A DNA stretch of 64,000 bases from Hydrogenophaga palleronii_A. Its GTDB lineage: Bacteria; Pseudomonadota; Gammaproteobacteria; Burkholderiales; Burkholderiaceae_C. A program made the position numbers and the translations under genes. The notes under the pieces were generated by a model. It saw nothing but the letters and a program-made list of their open reading frames with translations. It had not been told where the DNA came from and searched no databases. This document shows, piece after piece, positions 10,174 to 19,818 of the stretch; within the stretch, counting starts at the first letter, position 1, and each line of letters starts with the position of its first letter. The DNA lies in the NCBI RefSeq assembly GCF_031457455.1, contig NZ_JAVDWU010000008.1, positions 62,001-126,000 of the forward strand, read 5' to 3'.

Positions 10174-11907
10174 TTAATGCGAATGGCGTGGGACGGCCGA
10201 GCCTCTGCAGCCCACGAGGAAATCAAAATCACAGCCTTCATCGGCCTGCAACACATGGTCCACATACAGGCGCCGGTAGCCACCATTGCCACCCACATCG
10301 GCAAGGTCCAGCGTGGCCAGGCGATCGGCCAGTTCGGTGTCGCTGATGTCCAGGTGCAGGCGGCCCTGTTCACAATCCAGTTCGATGAAGTCGCCATCGC
10401 GCACGGCGGCCAGCGGGCCTCCGGCGGCGGCCTCTGGCGCCACATGCAGCACCACCGTGCCATATGCGGTGCCGCTCATGCGGGCATCGGAAATGCGCAC
10501 CATGTCCTTGATGCCCTGGCGCAGCAGCTTGGGTGGCAGGCCCATGTTGCCCACCTCGGCCATGCCGGGGTAGCCGCGCGGGCCGCAGTTCTTCAGCACC
10601 ATCACACAGGTGGCGTCGATGTCCAGGTCTTCGTCGACGATGCGCTCCTTGTAGTGTTCGAGGTTTTCGAACACCACGGCGCGGCCCCGGTGCTTGAGCA
10701 GTTCCGGCGTGGCGGCCGAGGGCTTGAGCACCGCGCCGCGCGGCGCCAGGTTGCCCCGCAGAATCCGGATGCCGCCGTCGGCCAGCAGCGGCTTGTCGAG
10801 CGGGCGGATCACCTCGTCGTTGTACTGCGGCGCTTCGCGAACGTTGTCCCACAGGCTCTTGCCGTTGACCGTGAGTGCATCCGGGTGGGGCAGCAGATTG
10901 TGTTCGCCCAGCCGGCGCAACACGGCGGGCAGGCCACCCGCGTAATAGAACTCTTCCATCAGATAGCGGCCGGAAGGCTGCAGGTCCACCAGGGTCGGGG
11001 TGCCCGCGCCGATGCGTGTCCAGTCTTCCAGTTCCAGCGGCACACCCATGCGACCAGCGATGGCCTTGAGGTGGATCACCGCGTTGGTGGAGCCGCCGAT
11101 GGCGGCGTTGGTGCGGATAGCGTTCTCGAAGGCTTCACGCGTGAGGATCTTCGACAGCGTGAGCCCTTCGTGGGCCATTTCCACAATGCGCTGGCCCGAC
11201 ATGTGCGCGAGCACATAGCGGCGCGCGTCCACGGCGGGAATGGCCGCGTTGTGCGGCAGCGAGGTGCCCAGCGCTTCGGCCATGCAGGCCATGGTGCTGG
11301 CCGTGCCCATGGTGTTGCAGGTGCCGGCCGAGCGCGACATCCCGGCCTCGGCCGCGAAGAACTGGTGCTCGTTGATCTCGCCCGCCTTGAGCGATTCGTG
11401 CAGCTGCCACACCGCGGTGCCGGAGCCGATGTTCTTGCCTTCGAGCTTGCCGTTGAGCATGGGCCCACCCGTGACCACGATGGCCGGCACGTCGCAGCTG
11501 GCCGCACCCATCAGCAGCGCGGGCGTGGTCTTGTCGCAGCCCACCAGCAGCACCACGGCGTCGATGGGGTTGCCGCGAATGGCTTCTTCCACGTCCATGC
11601 TGGCCAGGTTGCGCGTGAGCATGGCGGTGGGTCGCAAGTTCGATTCACCGTTGGAGAACACCGGGAACTCGACCGGGAAACCGCCGGCTTCATAGATGCC
11701 ACGCTTGACGTGTTCGGCGATCTTGCGAAAGTGCGCGTTGCAGGGCGTGAGTTCGCTCCAGGTGTTGCAGATGCCGATGATGGGGCGACCGTCGAACGCG
11801 TGATCGGGGATGCCCTGGTTCTTCATCCAGCTGCGGTACATGAAGCCGTTCTTGTCGGCGGTGCCGAACCATTCGGCGGAGCGGAGTTTGCGCTTGGGGG
11901 TGGTCAT
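10174..11907 (-). CDS. araC: L-arabonate dehydratase (IlvD/Edd family)
   Basis: Iron-sulfur dehydratase of the dihydroxyacid-dehydratase family, predicted to convert L-arabonate to L-2-keto-3-deoxyarabonate. About 577 residues: SAEWFGTADKNGFMYRSW at the start, GICNTWSELTPCN, VGCDKTTPALLMGA and SAGTCNTMGTASTMA (cluster cysteines in these three segments), GGSTNAVIHLKAIAGR, and NCGPRGYPGMAEVGNMG with SDARMSG near the C-terminus. The initial segment and tail match the pentonate/hexonate dehydratase subgroup, not IlvD of valine biosynthesis. The ATG at 11907 was chosen as it begins MTTPKRKLRS, while the open frame runs 30 codons further without homology. The symbol follows Azospirillum naming and is unrelated to the AraC regulator. 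The exact sugar acid is inferred from neighbours. Confidence 0.88.
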   Translation of the reverse strand: MTTPKRKLRSAEWFGTADKNGFMYRSWMKNQGIPDHAFDGRPIIGICNTWSELTPCNAHFRKIAEHVKRGIYEAGGFPVEFPVFSNGESNLRPTAMLTRNLASMDVEEAIRGNPIDAVVLLVGCDKTTPALLMGAASCDVPAIVVTGGPMLNGKLEGKNIGSGTAVWQLHESLKAGEINEHQFFAAEAGMSRSAGTCNTMGTASTMACMAEALGTSLPHNAAIPAVDARRYVLAHMSGQRIVEMAHEGLTLSKILTREAFENAIRTNAAIGGSTNAVIHLKAIAGRMGVPLELEDWTRIGAGTPTLVDLQPSGRYLMEEFYYAGGLPAVLRRLGEHNLLPHPDALTVNGKSLWDNVREAPQYNDEVIRPLDKPLLADGGIRILRGNLAPRGAVLKPSAATPELLKHRGRAVVFENLEHYKERIVDEDLDIDATCVMVLKNCGPRGYPGMAEVGNMGLPPKLLRQGIKDMVRISDARMSGTAYGTVVLHVAPEAAAGGPLAAVRDGDFIELDCEQGRLHLDISDTELADRLATLDLADVGGNGGYRRLYVDHVLQADEGCDFDFLVGCRGSAVPRHSH

Positions 11908-11932
11908 GGTTGTGGTGTGAAAGGAGATGGGG

Positions 11933-12964
11933 TCACCTGGCGGCGCGGTGTGTGAGCAGGCGCTGCAGCAGGCAGAACACGAACAGCAGCACGCCAACGA
12001 CGATGCGCGTCCACCAGGAACTGAGCGTGCCGTCGAAAGAAATCAGGGTCTGGATGACGCCGAGCATCAGCACGCCGAACAGCGTGCCCGCCACATAACC
12101 CACGCCGCCCGTGAGCAAGGTGCCGCCGATCACCACGGCGGCGATCGCGTCCAGCTCCATGCCCACCGCGTGCAGGCCGTAGCCGGAGAGCATGTAGAAG
12201 GTGAACACCACACCGGCCAGCGCGGAACAGAAACCCGAGAGCGTGTACACGCCCACCAATGTGCGGCGCACCGGCAGGCCCATCAGCACGGCCGAATGCT
12301 CGCTGCCGCCCACGGCGTACACCACGCGCCCGAAGGATGTGCAGTGGGCGATGAACACCGCCACCAGCAGCACGACGATGGCGATCACCGCACCCAGCGA
12401 CAGCGAAGCGCCTTCCCACAGCGTGAGGCGCCACAGTGCCATTTCTGTGTACGGCTCGTTGGAGATACTGATGGAGTCGATGCTGATGAGGTAGCACAGA
12501 CCACGCGCCAGGAACATGCCGGCCAGGGTCACGATGAAGGGCTGCAGCCGGAAGCGTTCGATGAGGAAACCCATGAACGCACCGAAGGCCGTGCCCATGA
12601 GCAGCACCAGCGGAATCGCCTGCCAGACGCTCCAGCCCCGGTGCTCCACCAGCGCCGCCAGGACCATGGTGCTCAGTGCCACCACCGACCCCACCGACAG
12701 GTCAATGCCGCCGGAGAGGATCACGAAGGTCATGCCCACCGCAACGATGATCAGGAACGCGTTGTCGATCAGCAGGTTGAGGAACACCTGCGCCGAGAAG
12801 AAGCCGGTGTAGAGCACCGAGCCCATGGTGGCCATGGCCACGAACAGCGAGATGGTGGCGATCAGGGGCAGGTACTTGGCATTCAGGCGCGAAGGCGGCG
12901 CCGGTGTGGCTTGTGTGGCGGGCATCGCTTGCATGCGACCCGCGGATTCGGGCACGGCGCTCAT
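11933..12964 (-). CDS. yjfF: Sugar ABC transporter permease (YjfF-like)
   Basis: Integral inner-membrane permease of about 343 residues, of the BPD_transp_2/ribose-type family, with roughly ten hydrophobic segments after a polar 35-residue N-terminus. The family signature is FVILSGGIDLSVGSVVALS, followed by LQPFIVTLAGMFLARG and GGTLLTGGVGYVAGTLFG near the end. The ATG at 12964 overlaps the ytfT stop by 4 bp. Together with YtfT (second permease), YtfR (ATPase) and YtfQ (binding protein) it forms a four-component importer like the E. coli galactofuranose system. In this setting it probably carries an arabinose- or galactose-type sugar. Confidence 0.9.
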   Translation of the reverse strand: MSAVPESAGRMQAMPATQATPAPPSRLNAKYLPLIATISLFVAMATMGSVLYTGFFSAQVFLNLLIDNAFLIIVAVGMTFVILSGGIDLSVGSVVALSTMVLAALVEHRGWSVWQAIPLVLLMGTAFGAFMGFLIERFRLQPFIVTLAGMFLARGLCYLISIDSISISNEPYTEMALWRLTLWEGASLSLGAVIAIVVLLVAVFIAHCTSFGRVVYAVGGSEHSAVLMGLPVRRTLVGVYTLSGFCSALAGVVFTFYMLSGYGLHAVGMELDAIAAVVIGGTLLTGGVGYVAGTLFGVLMLGVIQTLISFDGTLSSWWTRIVVGVLLFVFCLLQRLLTHRAAR

Positions 12965-14010
12965 GAACGGCTCCCGGTCGGGTCTGGGCGCCGCATCAAT
13001 GCGCCCACCTGGGAACGGAACTCGCTCGACTGCAGCAGCACCACCACGAACACCACCACGGCCTTGACGACCAGGTTGATTTCGGGCGGCACGCCCAGTG
13101 AGTAGATGGCGTAGGTCAGGGTCTGGATGATGAGCGCGCCAATCACGCTGCCCACCAGACTGAAGCGCCCGCCGGTGAGGGCCGTGCCGCCCAGCGTCAC
13201 AGCCAGGATGGCATCCAGTTCCAGCAACTGACCGGCGTTGTTGCCGTCGGCGCTTTTCACGTTGGAGCTGATGAGCAGGCCCGCGATGCCGGCACACACG
13301 CCGCAGAAGGTGTACGCGGCCACGATCAGCCGGCGCGAACGAACACCGGCCACGCGCGCGGCCGTGGGGTTGATGCCCACGGCCTGGATGAACAGGCCCA
13401 GGGCCGTGCGCGTGACGGCCAGGTACAGCGCCAGGAAGACACCCGCCACGATGAACACGGAGAAGGGCAGGCCCATCAGGTAGCCACCGCCCAGGAAGAA
13501 GAAGGGCTTGTAGTAGATGGTGATGATCTGCCCGTCGGTGATGAGCTGGGCAATGCCGCGCCCGGCCACCATCAGGATCAGCGTGGCGATGATGGGCTGC
13601 ATCCCTACCTTGGCCACCAGCGCACCGTTCCAAAGGCCGCACAGCGCGGCCACGCTCAGCGCGCCCAGGATGGCCAGGGGCATGGGAAAGCGCGTCTCCG
13701 TGCCGGCCACCGATCCACCGATCATCCAGGCCGCCACGGCCGCCGAAATGGCCACCACCGCACCCACCGAGATGTCGATGCCACGCGTGGCGATCACCAT
13801 CGTCATGCCCAGCGACACCAGTACCAGCGGCGCGGCGCGGTTGAGGATGTCGATCAGGCTGCCGTAGAGGTGGCCATCGCGCCATTCGATTTGCAGGAAG
13901 CTGCTGTTGAAGGCGGTGTTCACGACCAGCAGCAGCACCAGCGTGATCAGCGGCCAGGCCAGGTGGTGGCGCATGGCAGCACCCAGGAGAGAACGAGGTG
14001 CTTCAGACAT
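12961..14010 (-). CDS. ytfT: Sugar ABC transporter permease (YtfT-like)
   Basis: Inner-membrane permease, about 349 residues, with the signature VIATRGIDISVGAVVAIS, then VGMQPIIATLILMVAGRGIA and GGTALTGGRFSLVGSVIGAL. It starts MSEAPRSLLGAAMRHHLAWP. The ATG at 14010 lies 8 bp inside the end of ytfR; a TTG at 14022 in the same frame is less likely. Gene order ytfR-ytfT-yjfF equals that of the E. coli ytf operon. Being overlapped at both ends argues for tightly coupled translation of the two permeases. Confidence 0.9.
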   Translation of the reverse strand: MSEAPRSLLGAAMRHHLAWPLITLVLLLVVNTAFNSSFLQIEWRDGHLYGSLIDILNRAAPLVLVSLGMTMVIATRGIDISVGAVVAISAAVAAWMIGGSVAGTETRFPMPLAILGALSVAALCGLWNGALVAKVGMQPIIATLILMVAGRGIAQLITDGQIITIYYKPFFFLGGGYLMGLPFSVFIVAGVFLALYLAVTRTALGLFIQAVGINPTAARVAGVRSRRLIVAAYTFCGVCAGIAGLLISSNVKSADGNNAGQLLELDAILAVTLGGTALTGGRFSLVGSVIGALIIQTLTYAIYSLGVPPEINLVVKAVVVFVVVLLQSSEFRSQVGALMRRPDPTGSRS

Positions 14011-15529
14011 GTTCAGCGGCAATCATTTCGTACACGGCGTCTTCGCTGCTGCCGGCAGGGAGTTCCCCTACCTTGCGGCGGTCGCGAAGCACCACGATGC
14101 GGTGCGCCACGCGCACCACCTCGCTCATTTCGGAAGAGATGAACAGAACCGCCATGCCGGCCTGGGCCAGGCGCATGATCTGTTCCATGATTTCCTGCTT
14201 GGCGGCCACGTCGATGCCGCGCGTGGGTTCGTCCAGAATCAGCAGACGCGGCTCAATCGCAAGCCAGCGCGCCAGGATGGCCTTTTGCTGGTTGCCGCCC
14301 GAGAGCAGGCCGATGGGCTTGTCCACGCTTTCGGTCTTGATGCCCAGCAGCTTCACGTAGCGTTCGGCAATGGCGGTCTGTTCGGCACGCGAGAGGAACT
14401 TGCCCACGCCCATGCGCGCCTGCAACGCCAGCGCGATGTTCTCGCGCACGGAAAGCTCGGCCACGATGCCGTCGGTCTTGCGTTCTTCCGGGCACAGTGC
14501 CAGACCCTGGCGGATCGCGTCCATGGGGTTGGAGAACGTCACCGTCTGGCCGTCGATGCGCAGCACGCCGCGGTCTGGCGATTCCAGGCCGAACAGCAAG
14601 CGCGCCAGTTCGGTGCGGCCAGAACCCAGCAGGCCTGCGAGGCCCACCACTTCGCCAGCGCGCACCCGCAGGTCCATCGCCTGCAACTGGCCGCTCTGGC
14701 CCAGACCTTCGGTTTGCAGCAAGGCCGGGCCGACCTCGTCGAACACGGGTGAAACCGAAGCCTCAGTGGACTGCGCGGCCAGATCGCGGCCCAGCATGGC
14801 TGCGATCAGCGCCTGCGGCCCCAGCTCGGCCACCGGCCATTCACCCACCCAGCTGCCGTTGCGCAGCACGGTGATGCGGTCGGAAATGGCGTAGACCTGG
14901 TTCAGGAAGTGCGTGACGAAAACAATGGCCAGGCCTTCACTTCGCAGGCGGCGCAACACCTCGAACAACTTCTGCACCTCGTCGTCGTCCAGGCTGGAAG
15001 TGGGCTCGTCCAGGATCAGCACACGCGATTCAATGCTCAACGCTCGTGCGATCGCCACCAGCTGCTGCACGGCCACCGGGTAGTCGGACAACAAGCGCGT
15101 CACGTCGATGTCCAGCCCGATGCGCGCCACCAGGTCGCGCGCGCGCTGGTTCACCGTGGCCCAGTCGATGCGAAAGCCCTGGGTGATGCCGTGTCGAGGG
15201 TAGCGGCCGGCAAAGATGTTCTCGGCCACCGACAGGTTGGGGCAGAGGTTGACTTCCTGGTACACGGTGCTGATGCCCATGCTCTGGGCGGCGAGCGGCG
15301 AGTTTGGCCAAACCGTTTCGCTTCCTAACCGCATCTGCCCTGCGCTGGCCTCAATCACACCCGTCAGCACCTTGATCAGCGTGGACTTGCCCGCCCCGTT
15401 CTGCCCCATCAGCGCGTGGATCTCACCGGGGTACAGGCGCAACTGCACATCGCTCAGCACCGGAATCCCGGAGAAGTCTTTATTGATGCCCGTGAGTTCG
15501 AGAACGGGGACGGCGTGAGTTGTTCTCAT
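14003..15529 (-). CDS. ytfR: Sugar ABC transporter ATP-binding protein (YtfR-like)
   Basis: A 508-residue tandem ATPase. N-terminal domain: Walker A GQNGAGKSTLIKVLTG near residue 40 and Walker B ILDEPTSSLDDDE near 165. The first signature motif is degenerate (SDYPVAVQQL). C-terminal domain: GLLGSGRTELARLL near 290, signature LLSGGNQQKAILARWL near 405 and LILDEPTRGIDV near 425. This two-domain form is typical of sugar importers (RbsA/XylG/YtfR). The start follows the gguB stop with a 1 bp gap, so the two transport systems are directly coupled. Confidence 0.92.
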   Translation of the reverse strand: MRTTHAVPVLELTGINKDFSGIPVLSDVQLRLYPGEIHALMGQNGAGKSTLIKVLTGVIEASAGQMRLGSETVWPNSPLAAQSMGISTVYQEVNLCPNLSVAENIFAGRYPRHGITQGFRIDWATVNQRARDLVARIGLDIDVTRLLSDYPVAVQQLVAIARALSIESRVLILDEPTSSLDDDEVQKLFEVLRRLRSEGLAIVFVTHFLNQVYAISDRITVLRNGSWVGEWPVAELGPQALIAAMLGRDLAAQSTEASVSPVFDEVGPALLQTEGLGQSGQLQAMDLRVRAGEVVGLAGLLGSGRTELARLLFGLESPDRGVLRIDGQTVTFSNPMDAIRQGLALCPEERKTDGIVAELSVRENIALALQARMGVGKFLSRAEQTAIAERYVKLLGIKTESVDKPIGLLSGGNQQKAILARWLAIEPRLLILDEPTRGIDVAAKQEIMEQIMRLAQAGMAVLFISSEMSEVVRVAHRIVVLRDRRKVGELPAGSSEDAVYEMIAAEHV

Positions 15530-15530
15530 C

Positions 15531-16763
15531 TCAAGCCTTGTTTTTGTTGTAGACGTCCACCAGCACAGCCGCCAGCAGCACCACGCCCTTGATCACCTGC
15601 TGGTAGTCGATACCGATGCCCAGGATGGACATGCCGTTGTTCATCACGCCCATGATGAAAGCGCCAATGACAGCCCCCATCACCTTGCCCACGCCACCCG
15701 ATGCCGATGCCCCGCCGATGAAGCAGGCGGCAATCACGTCGAGCTCGAAGCCCAGGCCTGCCTTGGGGGTGGCGGTGTTCAGGCGCGCGGCAAACACCAG
15801 GCCGGCCAGCGCGGCCAGTACGCCCATGTTGACAAAAGCGTAGAACGACAACCGTTCGGTCTTGATGCCCGAGAGCTTGGCCGCCTTTTCGTTGCCGCCC
15901 AGGGCATAGATGCGCCGGCCGATGGTGGTGCGGCTGGTGACGAAGTTGTAGAGCACGATCAGCAGGGCCATCACGATCAGCACATTGGGCAGACCGCGGT
16001 AGGAAGCCAGCATGTAGCTCAGTCCGATCAGCAGCGCCGCGAAGACCGCGTTCTTCAACACGAACAGGGCCATGGGCTCGACATGCACCCCGTGCCGGAC
16101 CCGGTTGGCCCGTGCGCGCACGCCAGCCACGGCGAGGGCGGCGGCCACGCCCACACCCAGCAGCAGCGAGGTCACGCGCAGGCCTTCGGCGGAAAACACA
16201 TCCGGAATGAAGCCGGCGCTCAGCAACTGGAAGTTGTCGGGGAATGGCCCCACCGACTGCCCGGCCAGCAGCGCCAGCGCCAGGCCCTTGAACACCAGCA
16301 TGCCGGCCAGCGTGACGATGAAAGAAGGAATGTGCGAATAGGCCACGAACCAGCCCTGCATGGCACCGATCAGGCCGCCGCACAGCAGGCACACCATGGA
16401 CGCCGGCACGAAATGCCAGTTGTAGTTCACCATCAGCACCGCGGCCAGTGCGCCAATGAAGCCACACACCGAGCCCACCGACAGGTCGATATGGCCCGCC
16501 ACGATCACCAGCAGCATCCCCAGCGCCATGATGACGATGTAGCTGTTCTGCAGCACCAGATTGGTCAGGTTCAACGGCTGCATCAGCGTGCCGTCGGTCA
16601 TGTACTGGAAGAACGCCATGATCAGCACCAGCGTGATCAGCATGCCGTACTCACGGGTGTTGTGCTTGAGGTGGTCGAGCAGCGATTTGTCGCTGCCTGG
16701 TGCGGCTTGTTCGGGTGCCATGGTGGCGGTGGGAGTGGGTGTCATCTGGCTTGTCTCATTCAT
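15531..16763 (-). CDS. gguB: Multiple-monosaccharide ABC transporter permease (GguB/MmsB)
   Basis: A 410-residue inner-membrane permease of the XylH/GguB type: longer than RbsC-type permeases, with a polar 40-residue N-terminus, then LVLIMAFFQYMTDGTLMQ, the signature VIVAGHIDLSVGSVCGFIGA, and the IPSFIVTLAGMLVFKGLALALL segment. An extra hydrophilic loop (VRARANRVRHG) separates the later membrane segments. It pairs with GguA (ATPase) and ChvE (binding protein). The 292 bp gap between it and gguA holds two repeat elements and may separate expression levels. Confidence 0.9.
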   Translation of the reverse strand: MNETSQMTPTPTATMAPEQAAPGSDKSLLDHLKHNTREYGMLITLVLIMAFFQYMTDGTLMQPLNLTNLVLQNSYIVIMALGMLLVIVAGHIDLSVGSVCGFIGALAAVLMVNYNWHFVPASMVCLLCGGLIGAMQGWFVAYSHIPSFIVTLAGMLVFKGLALALLAGQSVGPFPDNFQLLSAGFIPDVFSAEGLRVTSLLLGVGVAAALAVAGVRARANRVRHGVHVEPMALFVLKNAVFAALLIGLSYMLASYRGLPNVLIVMALLIVLYNFVTSRTTIGRRIYALGGNEKAAKLSGIKTERLSFYAFVNMGVLAALAGLVFAARLNTATPKAGLGFELDVIAACFIGGASASGGVGKVMGAVIGAFIMGVMNNGMSILGIGIDYQQVIKGVVLLAAVLVDVYNKNKA

Positions 16764-16834
16764 TCTTTGCTCAATACGTCACCATCGAACGAGCAGCAAC
16801 TGCAAGGGAGAAGGAAGGAGCTCCGGATGCAGGC

Positions 16835-16877
16835 TCCTCACCCCAGCCCTCTCCCCAGAGGGGCGAGGGAGTGAAGG
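16835..16877. repeat. Intergenic repeat family B, copy 2
   Basis: cctcaccccagccctctccc followed by cagaggggcgagggagtgaagg: a hairpin-forming C-run/G-run element with the same gagggagtgaagg tail as the copies near 5.05 kb and 56.02 kb. It lies in the gguA-gguB gap. Confidence 0.6.
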
Positions 16878-16955
16878 TACGTTCGCCTGAGAGGTAGTCT
16901 GACCCCGCCTCCCGAGCATTCATATGAGCTATCGGTGGAGGTGGCACGGATTTGT

Positions 16956-17045
16956 CCAGGGCCACCGTGGAACTGGCTTTGCCAGGCCACGGGTGGCGTC
17001 CCCCTCCCGCGGGAGAGGGGGACGGCGCGAAGCGACGCAGGGGGT
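16956..17045 (+). repeat. Intergenic repeat family A, copy 3
   Basis: Contains ctggctttgccaggccac, the cccctcccgcgggagaggggg hairpin and gcgaagcgacgcagggggtg. Located just beyond the gguA stop codon (17056) inside the operon. Confidence 0.75.
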
Positions 17046-17055
17046 GATTCATTCC

Positions 17056-18573
17056 TTAGCCACCCTTCACAATCGCCCGCATGATCTTCTCCTGCGAAGC
17101 CTCAGCAGTCGCCATCTCCGCCACAAACCGCCCCTCGTTCATCACATAAAGCCGGTCCGTGATGCCCAGCAACTCAGGCATTTCAGAAGAAATCACGATC
17201 ACGCATTTACCCTCGGCCGCCAGCTGGGCGATCAAGGTGTAGATCTCGTACTTGGCGCCCACATCAATGCCGCGCGTGGGCTCGTCGAGGATGAGCACCT
17301 CGGGACGGGTGAACAGCCATTTGCCCAGCACCACCTTCTGCTGGTTGCCGCCGGAGAGGTTGAGGGTTTTCTGGTCCACGCCCGAGCAGCGGATGCGCAG
17401 CTTCGCCCGGTAGTCCTCTGCCACCCGGTGCTCGCGCCCGCTGTCGATCACGGTGGCCGACGACACACCGGCCAGATTGGCCAGCGACACGTTGAACTGG
17501 ATGTCTTCGCTGAGCACCAGGCCGTTGCCCTTGCGGTCTTCGGTCACGTAAGCCAGGCCGTGGCGCACGGCTTTTTCGACCGTGCTCACGTCGATGGGCG
17601 TGCCGTGCAGCAACACCTCGCCGCTGATGCGCTGACCCCATGAGCGGCCAAAGATGCTCATGGCCAGTTCGGTGCGGCCGGCGCCCATGAGCCCGGCAAT
17701 GCCCACGATCTCGCCTTTGCGCACCTGCAGGTCAATGCCCTTGATGAATTCGCGATCGCTGTGGTGCGGGTGGTAGGCGCGCCAGTTGCGCACCTCGAAC
17801 ACGGTCTCGCCGATGTCGGGTTGGCGTTGGGGATAGCGGTCGGCCATTTCGCGGCCCACCATGGCCTGGATCACGCGGTCTTCACTCACGGGGCCGGCAT
17901 GGCAGTCGAGCGAGGCCACGGTGCTGCCGTCGCGCAGCACGGTGATGGTGTCGGCCACGCGCGAAATTTCATTGAGCTTGTGGGAGATCAGGATGCAGGT
18001 GATGCCCTGGCTCTTGAGTTCCAGCAGCAGGTCCAGCAGCGCCTGGCTGTCGTTTTCGTTGAGGCTGGCGGTGGGTTCGTCCAGGATCAGCAGTCTGACC
18101 TTGCGCGACAAGGCCTTGGCGATTTCCACCAGTTGCTGCTTGCCCACGCCCAGATGGGTGATCAGTGTTTCGGGTGATTCCCTGAGACCCACCTTTCTGA
18201 GCAGGGCCTGCGTCTGGCTGTGGGCGGCCATCCAGTCGATGACGCCAAACTGGGCCGTTTCATTGCCCAGAAAGATGTTCTCTGCGATGGACAGCAGCGG
18301 CACCAGCGCCAGTTCCTGGTGGATGATGATCACGCCCAGGTGTTCGCTGTCGCGGATGCCGTCGAAGTGGCGCACCTGGTCTTCGAACACGATGTCGCCC
18401 TCGTAGCTGCCATGGGGGTAGACGCCAGAGAGCACCTTCATCAGCGTGGACTTGCCGGCGCCGTTTTCACCCACGATGGCATGGATCTCGCCGGCGCGCA
18501 CGCTCAGGTTCACCTGGTTGAGGGCCACCACCCCGGGGAAAGTCTTGCGGATGTTCCGCATTTCGAGAAGCAT
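17056..18573 (-). CDS. gguA: Multiple-monosaccharide ABC transporter ATP-binding protein (GguA/MmsA)
   Basis: A 505-residue double ATPase of the XylG/GguA class. First domain: MRNIRKTFPGVVAL, Walker A GENGAGKSTLMKVLSG near 38, and ILDEPTASLNENDS. Second domain: GLMGAGRTELAMSIFG near 295, signature LNLSGGNQQKVVLGKWL near 405 and LILDEPTRGIDVGAKYE. Both domains are intact except for the usual degenerate first signature (THLGVGKQQL). It energises uptake by ChvE-GguB. The name mmsA used for this ATPase in some annotations is not the dehydrogenase mmsA at 27.8 kb. Confidence 0.93.
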   Translation of the reverse strand: MLLEMRNIRKTFPGVVALNQVNLSVRAGEIHAIVGENGAGKSTLMKVLSGVYPHGSYEGDIVFEDQVRHFDGIRDSEHLGVIIIHQELALVPLLSIAENIFLGNETAQFGVIDWMAAHSQTQALLRKVGLRESPETLITHLGVGKQQLVEIAKALSRKVRLLILDEPTASLNENDSQALLDLLLELKSQGITCILISHKLNEISRVADTITVLRDGSTVASLDCHAGPVSEDRVIQAMVGREMADRYPQRQPDIGETVFEVRNWRAYHPHHSDREFIKGIDLQVRKGEIVGIAGLMGAGRTELAMSIFGRSWGQRISGEVLLHGTPIDVSTVEKAVRHGLAYVTEDRKGNGLVLSEDIQFNVSLANLAGVSSATVIDSGREHRVAEDYRAKLRIRCSGVDQKTLNLSGGNQQKVVLGKWLFTRPEVLILDEPTRGIDVGAKYEIYTLIAQLAAEGKCVIVISSEMPELLGITDRLYVMNEGRFVAEMATAEASQEKIMRAIVKGG

Positions 18574-18624
18574 GGTCGGGACAGTCTGGGCGGTCTTGAA
18601 ACAACGGAGCAGCCAACGCAGCGA

Positions 18625-18660
18625 CCCGCCTGCAACGACCCTGGCGGGCCGCCGCAGGCG
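18625..18660 (-). promoter_or_regulatory. Hairpin downstream of chvE
   Basis: In the 102 bp gap between chvE and gguA, cccgcc (18625-18630) can pair with ggcggg (18643-18648), or cgcctgc (18627-18633) with gcaggcg (18654-18660). Stem-loops after a binding-protein gene are known to favour its higher expression over the membrane components. No T-run is present, so this is only a candidate. Confidence 0.35.
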
Positions 18661-18675
18661 AGGCCATGTGGACGC

Positions 18676-19743
18676 TTATTTGATCTGCGATTCCTTGTAG
18701 TAGCCGCTGCCCACCAGCACGGGTTGCCAGTTGGACGCATCGACCGACACCGGCTTGAGCAGGTAGGAAGGCACCACCTTCACGCCGTTGTTGTAGGTCT
18801 TGGTGTCGTTGATCTCGGGCTGCTTGCCAGAGAGCGTGGCGTCCACCATGTTGGCGGCGACCTTGGCCAGTTCCCGCGTGTCCTTGAACACGGTGGAGAA
18901 CTGCTCACCCTTGAGGATGGATTTCACCGAAGGCACTTCCGCGTCCTGACCGCTGACCACCGGGCAGGGTTGCTGCGCAGTGCAGTAGCCCACGCCCTTG
19001 AGCGAAGACAGGATACCGATCGACAGACCGTCGTAGGGCGAGAGCACGGCGTGCAGCTTCTCCTTGCCGTAGAAGGCCGAGAGCAGGTTGTCCATGCGCG
19101 CCTGCGCCACCGCACCGTCCCAGCGCAGCGTGCCCACCTTGTTCATGCCGGTCTGCTTGCTGCGCACCACCAGCTTGCCGCTGTCGATGTACGGTTGCAG
19201 CACGCTCATGGCGCCGTCGTAGAAGAAGAAGGCGTTGTTGTCGTCGGGTGAGCCGCCGAAGAGTTCGATGTTGAAGGGGCCCTTGCCCTGTTTCAGACCG
19301 ATCTTGTCCACGATGGAGTTGGCTTGCAGCACCCCGACCTGGAAGTTGTCGAAAGTGGCGTAGTAGTCGACGTTCTTGGAGCCCTTGATCAGGCGGTCGT
19401 AGGCGATGACCTTGACGCCCTTGTCGGCCGCGCTCTGCAGCACGCGAGAGAGCGTGGTGCCGTCGATGGAGGCGATCACCAGCACCTTGGCGCCCTTGGT
19501 GATCATGTTTTCAATCTGCGCGAGCTGGTTGGGAATGTCGTCTTCCGCGTACTGTAGGTCGGTCTTGTAGCCACGCTCCTTGAGCACCTTGACCATGTTG
19601 TCGCCGTCGGCGATCCAACGGGCTGACGACTTGGTGGGCATGGAAATGCCGATGGTGCCCTTGTCCTGCGCGAGCAGCGGCGAGATGCCGATGCCACCCA
19701 GGGCCATGGCGACCACCAGGGCCTTGAGGGTTGTGCGTTTCAT
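18676..19743 (-). CDS. chvE: Multiple-monosaccharide-binding periplasmic protein (ChvE-like)
   Basis: A 355-residue periplasmic sugar-binding protein with a signal peptide (MKRTTLKALVVAMALGG, cleavage near ISPLLAQ). It closely follows Agrobacterium ChvE as I recall it: GISMPTKSSARWIADG, ASIDGTTLSRVLQSA, VIAYDRLIKGS, ELFGGSPDDNNAFFFYDG, and SGQDAEVPSVKSI. ChvE binds several aldoses (galactose, arabinose, glucose, xylose) and in Agrobacterium also feeds virulence sensing; no such partner is seen here. An extra CTAQQPCPV segment has two cysteines. It delivers sugar to GguB/GguA downstream. Confidence 0.93.
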   Translation of the reverse strand: MKRTTLKALVVAMALGGIGISPLLAQDKGTIGISMPTKSSARWIADGDNMVKVLKERGYKTDLQYAEDDIPNQLAQIENMITKGAKVLVIASIDGTTLSRVLQSAADKGVKVIAYDRLIKGSKNVDYYATFDNFQVGVLQANSIVDKIGLKQGKGPFNIELFGGSPDDNNAFFFYDGAMSVLQPYIDSGKLVVRSKQTGMNKVGTLRWDGAVAQARMDNLLSAFYGKEKLHAVLSPYDGLSIGILSSLKGVGYCTAQQPCPVVSGQDAEVPSVKSILKGEQFSTVFKDTRELAKVAANMVDATLSGKQPEINDTKTYNNGVKVVPSYLLKPVSVDASNWQPVLVGSGYYKESQIK

Positions 19744-19818
19744 GTCTTGTCTCCGGTCTTTTGGGAAAAATGCGCACCCGGGAAGGTGCGCGGGGTTGAG
19801 GGCGATCCGTGGGCCGGA